A stretch of DNA of 64,000 bases from Marisimplicoccus sp964437815 (lineage in GTDB: Bacteria; Bacteroidota; Bacteroidia; Flavobacteriales; Flavobacteriaceae): the NCBI GenBank assembly GCA_964437815.1, contig CAYTIE010000002.1, positions 15,119-79,118 of the forward strand, in the 5' to 3' direction. Positions 34,055 through 43,483 of the stretch are shown one piece after another; position 1 is the stretch's first letter; each line of letters starts with the position of its first letter. Below the pieces are notes generated by a model that saw only the letters and a list, made by a program, of their open reading frames with translations, had not been told where the DNA came from and made no database searches. The translations under genes were made by a program, and so were the position numbers.

Positions 34055-35830
34055 ATGTCAAAAACAGAAACAGGTCATGATCACCATCATAAAGAAACTT
34101 TTATAACTAAATACATCTTTAGCATTGATCATAAGATGATATCAAAACAATATCTAATTACTGGTTTAATTATGGGTATTGTTGGGATTGCAATGTCACT
34201 ATTATTTAGACTTCAGCTTGCTTGGCCTGAACAATCTTTTGGAATTTTTGATCTTTTACTAGGCAAGTGGTCAACAGACGGTGTAATGGATCCAAATGTT
34301 TATTTAGCATTAGTAACAATTCATGGAACTATAATGGTCTTTTTTGTTCTTACTGCTGGTTTAAGTGGGACATTTAGCAATCTTTTAATTCCTTTACAAT
34401 GTGGAGCTAGAGATATGGCTTCTGGACTGTTAAACATGTTTTCTTATTACCTTTTCTTTATTTCAAGTGTTTTAATGATCGCATCCCTTTTTGTTGAAGC
34501 TGGACCTGCAGCAGCAGGGTGGACAATATATCCCCCTTTAAGTGCATTGCCTCAAGCTCAACCAGGATCAGGAGCAGGGATGACTCTTTGGCTTCTTTCA
34601 ATGGCGTTCTTTATTGCATCATCTCTTCTTGCAGCATTAAATTACATTGTAACAGTTATAAACCTAAGAACTAAAGGAATGACAATGACTAGATTACCTT
34701 TGACTATTTGGGCTTTTTTAGTCACTGCTATAATTGGGGTTATTTCTTTTCCAGTTTTATTATCTGCGGCTTTATTATTAATTATGGATAGAAGTTTTGG
34801 AACTTCTTTCTTTTTATCAGATATATTTATTCAAGGAGAGGTTCTACATTATCAAGGTGGCTCACCAGTATTATTTGAACACCTTTTTTGGTTTTTAGGA
34901 CATCCAGAAGTATACATTGTTCTTCTTCCAGCTTTAGGAATAGCTTCAGAAGTAATAGCTACGAATTCCCGTAAACCAATCTTTGGATATAGAGCAATGG
35001 TTTTCTCTATACTAGCAATTGCTTTTTTGTCTACAATAGTTTGGGGTCATCATATGTTTGTTACAGGAATGAATCCATTTCTAGGTTCAGTATTTACATT
35101 TACTACACTATTAATTGCTATACCTTCAGCAGTTAAAGCATTTAACTATATTACTACTTTATGGAAAGGAAATATCCAGTTTAATCCTGCAATGCTTTTT
35201 GCAATCGGATTAGTTTCTACATTTATATCAGGAGGATTGACAGGAATAATCTTAGGAGACAGTGCACTAGATATAAATATTCATGACACATATTTTGTTG
35301 TTGCACATTTTCATCTAGTTATGGGGATATCAGCTCTTTATGGTTTATTTGCTGGAGTATATCATTGGTTTCCAAAAATGTTTGGTAGGATGATGAATAA
35401 AAATCTAGGATATGTTCATTTTTGGATAACTGCAATAGGAGCATATGGTGTATTTTTTCCAATGCATTTTATTGGAATGGCTGGACTTCCAAGAAGGTAT
35501 TATACAAATACAAATTTCCCATATTTTGATGACTTAGCTAATATAAATGTCGTAATTACAATGTTTGCATTAATAGCGGGTGCTGCACAATTAATATTCT
35601 TATATAATTTTATAAGTAGCATATTTTATGGTAAGAAGACAGAACAAAATCCTTGGAGATCAAATACTCTAGAGTGGACAGCTCCAATCAAGCATATGCA
35701 TGGTAATTGGCCGGGTGAAATACCTCATGTTCATAGATGGGCATATGACTATTCTAAACCAGGGTCTAAAGAAGACTTTATTCCTCAAAATGTACCCCTT
35801 AAGAAAGGAGAAAAAGAGCTCCAGCATTAA
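34055..35830 (+). CDS. coxA: Cytochrome c oxidase subunit I
   Basis: This 591-residue subunit reduces O2 at a haem-copper centre and pumps protons. Visible landmarks are the low-spin haem histidine in IHGTIMVFF, the CuB region HLFWFLGHPEVYIVLLPALG with the cross-linked His-Tyr pair, WGHHMFVTG, and HDTYFVVAHFHLVMG with the high-spin and low-spin haem ligands. The HPEVY sequence with its tyrosine indicates an A-type oxidase. It is the last gene before the ruvB promoter-like element. Confidence 0.97.
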   Translation: MSKTETGHDHHHKETFITKYIFSIDHKMISKQYLITGLIMGIVGIAMSLLFRLQLAWPEQSFGIFDLLLGKWSTDGVMDPNVYLALVTIHGTIMVFFVLTAGLSGTFSNLLIPLQCGARDMASGLLNMFSYYLFFISSVLMIASLFVEAGPAAAGWTIYPPLSALPQAQPGSGAGMTLWLLSMAFFIASSLLAALNYIVTVINLRTKGMTMTRLPLTIWAFLVTAIIGVISFPVLLSAALLLIMDRSFGTSFFLSDIFIQGEVLHYQGGSPVLFEHLFWFLGHPEVYIVLLPALGIASEVIATNSRKPIFGYRAMVFSILAIAFLSTIVWGHHMFVTGMNPFLGSVFTFTTLLIAIPSAVKAFNYITTLWKGNIQFNPAMLFAIGLVSTFISGGLTGIILGDSALDINIHDTYFVVAHFHLVMGISALYGLFAGVYHWFPKMFGRMMNKNLGYVHFWITAIGAYGVFFPMHFIGMAGLPRRYYTNTNFPYFDDLANINVVITMFALIAGAAQLIFLYNFISSIFYGKKTEQNPWRSNTLEWTAPIKHMHGNWPGEIPHVHRWAYDYSKPGSKEDFIPQNVPLKKGEKELQH

Positions 35831-35865
35831 CTTCATCTTAAGTAATTCAGATATCACAATTAATG

Positions 35866-35873
35866 TATATTTG
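35866..35873 (+). promoter_or_regulatory. -7 element directly upstream of ruvB (leaderless candidate)
   Basis: TATATTTG, a perfect TAnnTTTG, ends only 5 nt before the ruvB ATG at 35879. Transcription would start at or next to the start codon. There is no TTG at -33. Confidence 0.42.
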
Positions 35874-35878
35874 GTATA

Positions 35879-36877
35879 ATGAATGAAAACACGGATAAAG
35901 AGCAGGAGATTGATAAGGCACTTAGGCCTTTGAGTTTTAGTGATTTTATAGGCCAAGATTCTATAGTAAAAAATTTAAAAGTTTTTGTTGAAGCTTGTAA
36001 TCAAAGAGAGGATGCTCTAGATCACACTTTATTTCATGGACCTCCTGGTCTTGGAAAGACTACTTTAGCTCATATACTTGCAAATGAATTAAACGTTGGT
36101 CTTAAAGTCACTTCTGGTCCTGTAATAGATAAACCTGGAGATCTTGCAGGACTTTTAACTAATCTTGAAGAAAGGGACATATTATTTATAGACGAGATTC
36201 ATAGACTTAGTCCTATAATAGAGGAATATTTGTATTCAGCTATGGAAGATTATAAAATTGATATAATGATTGAAACAGGACCTAATGCTAGATCTGTACA
36301 AATCAATCTTAATCCTTTTACTCTTGTAGGAGCAACTACTAGATCTGGTTTTTTGACAAATCCAATGAGGGAAAGATTTGCAATTTCCAATAGACTTAAA
36401 CATTACGGTGATGACCTTTTATCAAAAATTGTTGAAAGAAGTTCATCAATTCTGGGTCTTAAAATTGATAAAAACTCATGTTTTGAAATTGCAAAAAGAA
36501 GTAGAGGTACACCAAGAATAGCAAATTCATTATTAAGAAGGGTAAGAGATTTTGCTCAGGTTGAGGGAGAAGGCACTATTGATATTGAGATTACAAAGTC
36601 TTCATTAAAGTCTCTAAATGTTGATAAAAATGGATTAGACGAAATGGATAATAAAATATTATCAACTATAATAGAAAAATATAATGGAGGACCAGTAGGA
36701 GTATCTACATTGTCAACTTCTCTATCTGAAAATGTTGAAACAATAGAGGAAGTATATGAGCCATTTTTGATTCAACAAGGTTTTATAATAAGGACTCCAA
36801 GAGGAAGAGAGGTAACTGAAAAAGGGTATAAACATCTTGGTAAAAATAAAAATAATCAGAGCGGTTTATTTAATTAA
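35879..36877 (+). CDS. ruvB: Holliday junction branch migration ATPase RuvB
   Basis: This 332-residue AAA+ motor drives Holliday junction branch migration with RuvA. Walker A is GPPGLGKT (54-61), Walker B is DEIH (105-108), sensor 1 lies in GATTRSG and the arginine finger in MRERFAI. A winged-helix domain ends the protein (about 255-325). ruvA lies 2.3 kb downstream, separated by maeB. The position after coxA is a conserved flavobacterial arrangement rather than a functional link. Confidence 0.97.
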   Translation: MNENTDKEQEIDKALRPLSFSDFIGQDSIVKNLKVFVEACNQREDALDHTLFHGPPGLGKTTLAHILANELNVGLKVTSGPVIDKPGDLAGLLTNLEERDILFIDEIHRLSPIIEEYLYSAMEDYKIDIMIETGPNARSVQINLNPFTLVGATTRSGFLTNPMRERFAISNRLKHYGDDLLSKIVERSSSILGLKIDKNSCFEIAKRSRGTPRIANSLLRRVRDFAQVEGEGTIDIEITKSSLKSLNVDKNGLDEMDNKILSTIIEKYNGGPVGVSTLSTSLSENVETIEEVYEPFLIQQGFIIRTPRGREVTEKGYKHLGKNKNNQSGLFN

Positions 36878-36883
36878 TCCCTC

Positions 36884-36891
36884 TATATTTG
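36884..36891 (+). promoter_or_regulatory. Promoter -7 element of maeB
   Basis: TATATTTG, a perfect TAnnTTTG, lies 16 nt before the maeB ATG in the 30-bp gap after ruvB. No TTG at the right distance. Confidence 0.4.
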
Positions 36892-36907
36892 ATCATAATA
36901 TAATGAC

Positions 36908-39190
36908 ATGGATAAAAGTAGAGAAAGGAGAGAGTCTTTAGTTTATCACGCTAAACCAAAGCCAGGAAAGACAGAGGTTATTCCTACAAAAAAATATAAT
37001 ACTCAAAGAGATCTTGCTATTGCATACTCCCCTGGTGTAGCTATTCCATGTCAAGAAATTGAAGAAAATAAGAACAATACCTATAAGTATACAAATAAAG
37101 GAAATTTAGTTGCTGTTATATCAAATGGAACAGCAGTATTAGGTCTGGGAGATATTGGTCCAGAGGCATCAAAGCCTGTAATGGAAGGAAAAGCTTTATT
37201 ATTTAAAATTTTTGCTGATATAGATGTATTTGATATAGAAATAAATGAAAAAGACCCTCAAAAATTTGTTGAGATAGTTAAATCATTATCACCAACATTT
37301 GGAGGTATTAATTTAGAAGATATAAAAGCTCCAGAAGCATTTAAAATTGAAAAAGATTTAATACAAGGTCTAGATATTCCTGTAATGCATGATGATCAGC
37401 ATGGTACTGCAATGATATCCTGTGCTGCGTTATTAAATGCTATTGATTTGGTTAAGAAAAAAATAAAAACTGTTAAGCTAGTGATGTCTGGAGCAGGTTC
37501 GTCAGCAATTGCTTGTGCAAGACTTTATATCTCATTTGGCCTTAAGAAAGAAAATATAATAATGGTTGATAGTAAAGGAGTTATAAATGAAAAAAGAACT
37601 GATCTAAATGAGGAGAAGAAGTTTTTTATTACAAAAAAGAATATAAACACTCTAGAAGAGGCGATGATTGATTCAGATGTGTTCGTTGGTTTATCTACAG
37701 GTGATATTGTAACAACTAAAATGCTTAAGTCAATGGCTAAAGATCCAATTGTTTTTGCTATGTCTAACCCGAATCCGGAAATAAATTATGATTTAGCTAT
37801 GTCTACAAGAAAAGATTTAATTATGGCTACAGGAAGATCTGATTTTCCTAATCAAGTTAATAATGTTCTTGGATTCCCTTTTATTTTCAGAGGTGCTTTA
37901 GATGTAAGGGCAACCAAGATAAATGAAGAAATGAAAAAAGCAGCTGTAATTGCTCTTGCAAATCTTGCAAAAAAACCTGTACCAGAGCAAGTTAATATTG
38001 CTTATGGAGAAACTACAAGGCTAGTGTTTGGTAAAGACTATATAATACCAAAACCATTTGATCCAAGACTTATTACTGAGGTTCCACCAGCTGTTGCAAA
38101 GGCTGCTATTAATTCTGGTGTTGCTCGTGAACCTATAGAAGATTGGGATAGATATATAGAAACATTGGACTCAAGAATTGGAAAGGATACTAAATTAATG
38201 AGACTAATCCATAGAAGAGCTAAAACTAGACTTAAAAGATTGATTTTTGGAGAATCTGATCAACTAGATGTCCTTAAAGCTGCTCAGATATGTAAAGAAG
38301 ATGGAATTGTAGAACCAATTTTAATGGGAAGAAAAAAAGTGATAAAAAAATTAATGAAATCTATAGATTTTAATGAAAAAGTGAAAATTATAGATCCAAA
38401 GGATAAAGATCAGATAAAAAAAATATCTAAATATGCTAAAGTTTTATTTGAAAATTTAAAGAGAAAAGGAAAAACGCAAAAAGATGTCAAACAAATGCTA
38501 AGAGATAGAATCTATTTTGGGTCTATGATGGTTTTATCTGGTGATGCTGACTCTATGCTTGCAGGTTATTCAAGAAGTTATCCTTCAGCTTTTATTCCAA
38601 TTCTAAATACAATAGGAAAATCTAAAGGTATTAAAAGAGTTTCGGCAACTAACCTAATGTTAACAAAACAAGGACCTCTGTTTTTATCTGACACATCTTT
38701 GAATATTAATCCTAATTCAGAACAATTGGCAAAAATTACAATTAATACTGCCAAAACAGTTAAAATGTTCGGAATTGAACCTGTTATTGGTATCTTATCA
38801 TTTTCTAATTTTGGTTCATCTGATTCTGAAGAAGCTCATAAAATTTCTACTGCAATAAAGATTTTACATAAAAATAATCCAGAAATAATTGTTGATGGGC
38901 CTATTCAATCTGATTTTGCATTAAATAAAGAAATGTTAAAAGATAGATTCCCGTTTTCTAATTTGAATGGAAGAAAGGTAAATACACTAATTTTTCCTAA
39001 TCTTGATTCTGCAAATATTTCTTATAAGATAATAAAAGAGTTAGATGACTCAATATCCATTGGCCCAATATTAATTGGACTGAATAGGCCGGTCCATATT
39101 TTACAATTGGGAGCTTCAGTTGAAGAGATTGTTAATATGGCAGCAATTTCAGCAATTGATGCACAAAGAAGAAAAGTAAGAAAAAAATGA
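36908..39190 (+). CDS. maeB: NADP-dependent malic enzyme (with phosphotransacetylase-like domain)
   Basis: This 760-residue protein converts malate to pyruvate and CO2 with NADP reduction. Residues 1 to about 420 form the malic enzyme, with IAYSPGVAIPC, MHDDQHGTAMI, the nucleotide-binding MSGAGSSAIACARLY and MSNPNPEI. Residues about 430-760 are the phosphotransacetylase-like C-terminal domain that usually serves regulation by acetyl-CoA. Full length for the MaeB type. Its last 4 bp overlap the start of ruvA (ATGA), so the two are translationally coupled. Confidence 0.96.
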   Translation: MDKSRERRESLVYHAKPKPGKTEVIPTKKYNTQRDLAIAYSPGVAIPCQEIEENKNNTYKYTNKGNLVAVISNGTAVLGLGDIGPEASKPVMEGKALLFKIFADIDVFDIEINEKDPQKFVEIVKSLSPTFGGINLEDIKAPEAFKIEKDLIQGLDIPVMHDDQHGTAMISCAALLNAIDLVKKKIKTVKLVMSGAGSSAIACARLYISFGLKKENIIMVDSKGVINEKRTDLNEEKKFFITKKNINTLEEAMIDSDVFVGLSTGDIVTTKMLKSMAKDPIVFAMSNPNPEINYDLAMSTRKDLIMATGRSDFPNQVNNVLGFPFIFRGALDVRATKINEEMKKAAVIALANLAKKPVPEQVNIAYGETTRLVFGKDYIIPKPFDPRLITEVPPAVAKAAINSGVAREPIEDWDRYIETLDSRIGKDTKLMRLIHRRAKTRLKRLIFGESDQLDVLKAAQICKEDGIVEPILMGRKKVIKKLMKSIDFNEKVKIIDPKDKDQIKKISKYAKVLFENLKRKGKTQKDVKQMLRDRIYFGSMMVLSGDADSMLAGYSRSYPSAFIPILNTIGKSKGIKRVSATNLMLTKQGPLFLSDTSLNINPNSEQLAKITINTAKTVKMFGIEPVIGILSFSNFGSSDSEEAHKISTAIKILHKNNPEIIVDGPIQSDFALNKEMLKDRFPFSNLNGRKVNTLIFPNLDSANISYKIIKELDDSISIGPILIGLNRPVHILQLGASVEEIVNMAAISAIDAQRRKVRKK

Positions 39191-39768
39191 TAACCTATAT
39201 TAAAGGTAGACTTATAGAAAAATCACCAACTAAGATAGTTGTTGAAGCTAATGGAATAGGTTATGATATTAATATATCCCTAAATACTTTTGAAAAAATA
39301 GGAGATGATGAAAATATAACTATTTATACTCATCTACAAAGAAAAGAAGATGCTGATATTTTATTTGGATTTAAGACAAAAAGTGAAAGAAAACTTTTTC
39401 AGCAATTGATTTCAGTTTCTGGTATAGGGCCTAGTACTGCTAGAACTATTCTTTCATCTATCTCTCCAGTTGAAATTCAGGAAGCATTGATGTCAGAAGA
39501 TTTAAATACAATTAAATCAATAAAAGGTATTGGTCTTAAGACTGCCCAAAGGTTAATAATAGAACTGAAAGATAAAGTAGATATATTTGAAAAAAATGAT
39601 TTAGATTTAGCTCAAGAAAAATTTAATGTCAAATCAGAAGCTCTAAAAGCTCTAGAAGTATTAGGGTTTAGTAAAAGTAAATCTGAAAAAGTAGTAAATG
39701 AGATTTATTTTAATGATCAAAATATTGAATTACAGAAATTAATAAAAAAATCTTTAAATAAACTATAA
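39187..39768 (+). CDS. ruvA: Holliday junction DNA helicase subunit RuvA
   Basis: This 193-residue protein binds four-way junctions and loads RuvB. The N-terminal OB fold (1-63), the helix-hairpin-helix repeats (SGIGPSTARTIL near 78-89 and IKGIGLKTAQRLI near 113-125) and the small C-terminal RuvB-binding domain (about 145-193) are all present. It overlaps maeB by 4 bp, and gcvH follows after 1 bp. In many gliding flavobacteria the giant sprA gene lies just after ruvA; it is absent here. Confidence 0.96.
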   Translation: MITYIKGRLIEKSPTKIVVEANGIGYDINISLNTFEKIGDDENITIYTHLQRKEDADILFGFKTKSERKLFQQLISVSGIGPSTARTILSSISPVEIQEALMSEDLNTIKSIKGIGLKTAQRLIIELKDKVDIFEKNDLDLAQEKFNVKSEALKALEVLGFSKSKSEKVVNEIYFNDQNIELQKLIKKSLNKL

Positions 39769-39769
39769 T

Positions 39770-40150
39770 ATGAATATTCCAGAAGAATTAAAATATACTG
39801 AAGAACATGAATGGGTAAAAATTGATGGTAATACTGCGACAATCGGTATTACGGATTTTGCTCAAGGTGAACTAGGAGATATAGTATATATTGATATAGA
39901 TTCGATTGGGAATGAACTTGATGATAATGAAATTTTTGGAACCGTAGAAGCTGTTAAGACAGTTTCAGATTTATTTATGCCTATAAAGGGAACAGTTTTG
40001 GAGATAAATTCAAGTATAGAATCTACTCCTGAAATTGTTAATGAAGACCCTTATGGCAAAGGATGGATAATAAAAATAGAAATATCTGAAGATCAAGATA
40101 TTTCAAATCTTTTATCTGCTGAAGAATATAGAAATATGATAGATAATTAA
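39770..40150 (+). CDS. gcvH: Glycine cleavage system H protein
   Basis: This 126-residue protein is the lipoyl carrier that shuttles the aminomethyl group between GcvP, GcvT and the L protein. The lipoylated lysine is K63 in GTVEAVKTVSDLFMPI, and GYGKGW-like DPYGKGWIIKIE closes the fold. Length is normal. It sits 1 bp after ruvA on the same strand, with a weak AT hairpin and T run after its stop. Confidence 0.96.
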   Translation: MNIPEELKYTEEHEWVKIDGNTATIGITDFAQGELGDIVYIDIDSIGNELDDNEIFGTVEAVKTVSDLFMPIKGTVLEINSSIESTPEIVNEDPYGKGWIIKIEISEDQDISNLLSAEEYRNMIDN

Positions 40151-40164
40151 AAAAAAAAATATAG

Positions 40165-40199
40165 AATTAATTATAAGTATGAATTAATTATATTTTTTT
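40165..40199 (+). terminator. Weak AT-only hairpin with T run after gcvH
   Basis: AATTAATT (40165-40172) can pair with AATTAATT (40182-40189) around a 9-nt loop, followed shortly by seven T (40193-40199). With only A-U pairs the stem is unstable, so this is a doubtful terminator. Confidence 0.28.
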
Positions 40200-40226
40200 A
40201 TAGATTAGCACTTTAAAAATATAGTA

Positions 40227-40928
40227 ATGCAACTGAAGAAGAACCCTAAAGCTGATTTAAATAAAAACAGAAGCCTTTATTTTGTTATAGGTCTCGCGTC
40301 TGTTTTATTTATTACTTGGCAAGCTATTGAGTCAAAAACATATGAAACAAAATATGATTATGAAGCTTTAAATGTTAATGATGACGATGACGAAGAGATT
40401 CCAATTACTGAACAGTTAAAACAACCTCCACCACCTCCGCCACCTCCACCAGCACCTGAAATTATTGAAGTTGTTGAGGATGAAGAAGAGGTAGAAGAAA
40501 CTATTATTGAATCAACAGAATCTGATGAGGAAATGGTTATTGAAGATATTGAGGTTGAAGATGAGTTTGATGATATTGAAGTTCCATTTGCAGTTATTGA
40601 AGATGTGCCAATTTATCCTGGATGTGAGAGAGTTCCAAAATCTCAAAGAAGAACTTGCTTCCAAGATAAAATTAATCAGCATATAAAAAGAAACTTTAGG
40701 TATCCTGAAATTGCCCAAGAAATGGGAATTCAAGGTAGAGTTTATGTAAACTTTATTATTGGAAGAGATGGGGTAATTACTAATATTAGAATGAGAGGAC
40801 CTGACAAGAACCTTGAAAATGAGGCAGGAAGAATTATAGGTCGATTGCCAAAGATGACTCCTGGTAAACAAAGAGGGAGACCAGTAAGAGTTCCATTTAG
40901 TATCCCAATAACTTTTAGACTTCAGTAG
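40227..40928 (+). CDS. tonB: TonB-family energy transducer
   Basis: This 233-residue protein has an N-terminal membrane anchor (about 17-33), a run of nine prolines interrupted once (about residues 66-76), a very acidic linker (about 80-120) and a C-terminal TonB domain (about 125-233). That domain contains the Bacteroidota-type VPIYPGCERVPKSQRRTC and YPEIAQEMGIQGRVYVNFII segments. It transmits proton-motive force from ExbBD to outer-membrane TonB-dependent (Sus-type or siderophore) receptors. No exbB or exbD is nearby. Confidence 0.93.
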   Translation: MQLKKNPKADLNKNRSLYFVIGLASVLFITWQAIESKTYETKYDYEALNVNDDDDEEIPITEQLKQPPPPPPPPPAPEIIEVVEDEEEVEETIIESTESDEEMVIEDIEVEDEFDDIEVPFAVIEDVPIYPGCERVPKSQRRTCFQDKINQHIKRNFRYPEIAQEMGIQGRVYVNFIIGRDGVITNIRMRGPDKNLENEAGRIIGRLPKMTPGKQRGRPVRVPFSIPITFRLQ

Positions 40929-40990
40929 ACATTTTTTTATTTGTCCTAAATTAAGTCTTATGTCACAAACTTTTAAAAAAGTATGTATTT

Positions 40991-41848
40991 ATGGTTAATA
41001 CTATTCTTGAATTAACTAAATATAGACTTTCCTTAAGTGTAATATTTTCTTCCATTGCTGGATATCTAATCGCAATCGACTATTTTTCAGTTGAAACTTT
41101 TTCTCTTCTTTTATTTGGAGGCTTTTTTCTCGTAGGGGCATCAAATGGATTTAATCAAATAATCGAAAAAGAAAGAGATGCTTTAATGGATAGAACTAAA
41201 AATCGTCCATTACCACTTGGTAAGATAAGTCTAAAATCAGCTTCTTTTATTTGCTTAGTTATGATTTTTTCAGGTATAGTTTTGTTATATCTGATTAATT
41301 TTAGAACTGCTTTTTTTGGTTTAATATCAGCACTTATATATATTTTTATTTATACTCCTCTTAAAACTAGGACACCTTTATGTGTTTTTTTTGGTGCTAT
41401 TCCAGGAGCTATTCCATTTATGCTTGGATGGGTAGCGGCAACAAATAAATTTGGAATTGAACCAGGAGTTCTTTTTATGATTCAATTTTTTTGGCAATTC
41501 CCTCATTTTTGGGCAATAGGATGGCTATCAGATGATGATTATAAAAAAGCAGGATTTAAAATGCTTCCAACGGGAAAAAAGGATAAGTCAACGGCATTTC
41601 AAATAGTCTTCTATACTATCTGGACAATATTAGTATCTCTGATTCCTTTGTCAGGGTTTTCAGGTTCATTCAGTATAGGCTATATATCTGGGTTAATAAT
41701 TTTCTTAGCAGGACTATTTATGTTATCTAGATCTATAAAGCTAATGTTATATATGAATAATTTAAATGCTGCAAGGCTTAAATATGCAAGTATCTTTTAT
41801 TTAACTTTTATTCAAATTATATTTGTCCTCGATAAATTTATAATCTAA
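40991..41848 (+). CDS. ctaB: Protohaem IX farnesyltransferase (haem O synthase)
   Basis: This 285-residue UbiA-type prenyltransferase has about nine membrane helices. The first Asp-rich prenyl-diphosphate site is represented by NQIIEKERDALMDRTKNRPL (from residue 55) and the second by DDDYKKAGFKMLP. It makes haem O from haem B for the cytochrome oxidase encoded around it. The next enzyme, haem A synthase (CtaA), is not in this window. Its stop codon overlaps the start of the next gene by 1 bp. Confidence 0.94.
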   Translation: MVNTILELTKYRLSLSVIFSSIAGYLIAIDYFSVETFSLLLFGGFFLVGASNGFNQIIEKERDALMDRTKNRPLPLGKISLKSASFICLVMIFSGIVLLYLINFRTAFFGLISALIYIFIYTPLKTRTPLCVFFGAIPGAIPFMLGWVAATNKFGIEPGVLFMIQFFWQFPHFWAIGWLSDDDYKKAGFKMLPTGKKDKSTAFQIVFYTIWTILVSLIPLSGFSGSFSIGYISGLIIFLAGLFMLSRSIKLMLYMNNLNAARLKYASIFYLTFIQIIFVLDKFII

Positions 41849-42462
41849 TGTCTGATAAACTTGAAATAGATTTAAAAAATAGGAAAGCTAAAAAGATGAT
41901 GCTTTGGTTTGGAATGATTAGCATAACTATGACCTTTGCTGGCTTAACAAGTGCTTTTATAGTTAGTAGTAGTAGACCTGATTGGTTAGATTCTTTTTCT
42001 TTACCATCATGGTTTTTAATCAGTACTTTCTCAATCGTACTTAGCAGTGTTTTTTTTCAGTTAGCAAAATTTAACTTGGATAAATATGTTGGAAATGCTT
42101 TGACAGAAAACGTTAATTTATATCTACATAAAAAAAACATAAATATATATTTATGTTTGACAGCAATTCTAGCAATAATTTTTGTTATCTCCCAATTTTT
42201 GGGATTTGAAGAAATAATTTCACTTGGGTTTTATTTTACAGGCCCAGGAAGTTCAGTTACTACTTCTTACATATACGTCTTAGTTCTATTACATTTACTA
42301 CATCTATTTGCAGGGATAATTGTTTTATCTATAGTAATAATAAGATTCAACAATCAAAAATATGAGAAAAGTAAATTAGGTTTTGAATTAGCATTAATAT
42401 TCTGGCACTTTCTTGGTGCTTTATGGATATATTTATTCCTTTTTATTAAATACTTCAGTTAA
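41848..42462 (+). CDS. coxC: Cytochrome c oxidase subunit III (short form)
   Basis: This 204-residue protein has five membrane helices in the pattern of haem-copper oxidase subunit III. It has TSAFIVSSSRPDWL near 33-46, a central GPGSSVTTSYIYVLVLLHLL segment and the C-terminal EL-x-x-FWHFLGALWIYLF motif. It is the first of two subunit III homologues in the cluster, a known feature of Bacteroidota. It starts on the last base of ctaB. Confidence 0.88.
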   Translation: MSDKLEIDLKNRKAKKMMLWFGMISITMTFAGLTSAFIVSSSRPDWLDSFSLPSWFLISTFSIVLSSVFFQLAKFNLDKYVGNALTENVNLYLHKKNINIYLCLTAILAIIFVISQFLGFEEIISLGFYFTGPGSSVTTSYIYVLVLLHLLHLFAGIIVLSIVIIRFNNQKYEKSKLGFELALIFWHFLGALWIYLFLFIKYFS

Positions 42463-42469
42463 AATATTA

Positions 42470-42477
42470 TAAATTTG
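42470..42477 (+). promoter_or_regulatory. -7 element before the second subunit III gene
   Basis: TAAATTTG, a perfect TAnnTTTG, lies in the 36-bp gap between the two subunit III genes, 21 nt before the ATG at 42499. No TTG at -33. It may give an internal promoter. Confidence 0.35.
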
Positions 42478-42498
42478 TATCGAAAAATTTTGCCCTAG

Positions 42499-43482
42499 AT
42501 GCAAGCATCATCAGCGATATCAAACACAAATACATCAGGATCATGGGGGGGAGGATCAAAACCTTTGGTTGCAGGTTATGGAAAGTTAATGATGTGGTGG
42601 TTTATTGTTTCTGATGCTTTGACTTTTTCTGGATTTCTTGTTTCTTATGGGTTTTCTAGATTTAAAAATATCGATTCTTGGCCAATAGCTGATGAAGTAT
42701 TTACTCACTTTCCATTTCTACATGGAGTAGATGCACCAATGTATTATGTTGCATTGATGACATTTATTCTAATCTTTTCTTCTGTTACAATGGTTCTAGC
42801 TGTTGATGCAGGTCACCATAATAATAAAAACAGGGTAGCATTCTATATGTTACTTACAATAATAGGTGGAGCAGTTTTTGTTGGATCTCAAGCCTGGGAA
42901 TGGAAAAACTTTATTAAAGGAGAGTATGGAGCAGTTGAACTTCAAACTGGAAAGATTTTACAATTCTATGATCTTGAACATAACAAAAGAATACCTATAG
43001 ATGAATTTGCAGTATCTCTAACTCAAGAGAGACTTACACATGATGATAATGTTGGATTGTGGTATGTTGAGGAATCAAAATTACCAGAAATAACTTTAGA
43101 TGAGGTTTTAGAAGGCTTTAATCGTAATACAAATATTACTGTTAGAATTGAAGCGATTGATGATAAGGGAAAGAAAATTATCTTAGGTAGAGAGGAAGCA
43201 GAAGTAGCTATAAGTTCGGCAACAAGAGTAGTTAAAGGTGCAAACTTATATAGAAATGAATATGGGAACCCATTATTTGCCGATTTCTTTTTCTTTATAA
43301 CAGGGTTTCATGGATTTCACGTATTCTCAGGAGTTATTATAAACATTATAATTTTTATAAATGTATTACTAGGCACATATGAGAGAAGAGGTCATTATGA
43401 TATGATTGAAAAAGTTGGTCTTTATTGGCACTTTGTAGATTTAGTATGGGTATTTGTATTTACATTCTTTTATTTAGTATAA
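42499..43482 (+). CDS. coxC: Cytochrome c oxidase subunit III (long form)
   Basis: This 327-residue protein is a second subunit III. Its helices match the family (MMWWFIVSDALTFSGFLVSY at about 31-50, GFHGFHVFSGVI and the final YWHFVDLVWVFVFTFFYLV). An extra extramembrane insertion of about 100 residues (about 145-250) lies between the fourth and fifth helix segments. The insertion is typical of the flavobacterial long form. coxD follows after 1 bp. Confidence 0.92.
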   Translation: MQASSAISNTNTSGSWGGGSKPLVAGYGKLMMWWFIVSDALTFSGFLVSYGFSRFKNIDSWPIADEVFTHFPFLHGVDAPMYYVALMTFILIFSSVTMVLAVDAGHHNNKNRVAFYMLLTIIGGAVFVGSQAWEWKNFIKGEYGAVELQTGKILQFYDLEHNKRIPIDEFAVSLTQERLTHDDNVGLWYVEESKLPEITLDEVLEGFNRNTNITVRIEAIDDKGKKIILGREEAEVAISSATRVVKGANLYRNEYGNPLFADFFFFITGFHGFHVFSGVIINIIIFINVLLGTYERRGHYDMIEKVGLYWHFVDLVWVFVFTFFYLV

Positions 43483-43483
43483 C

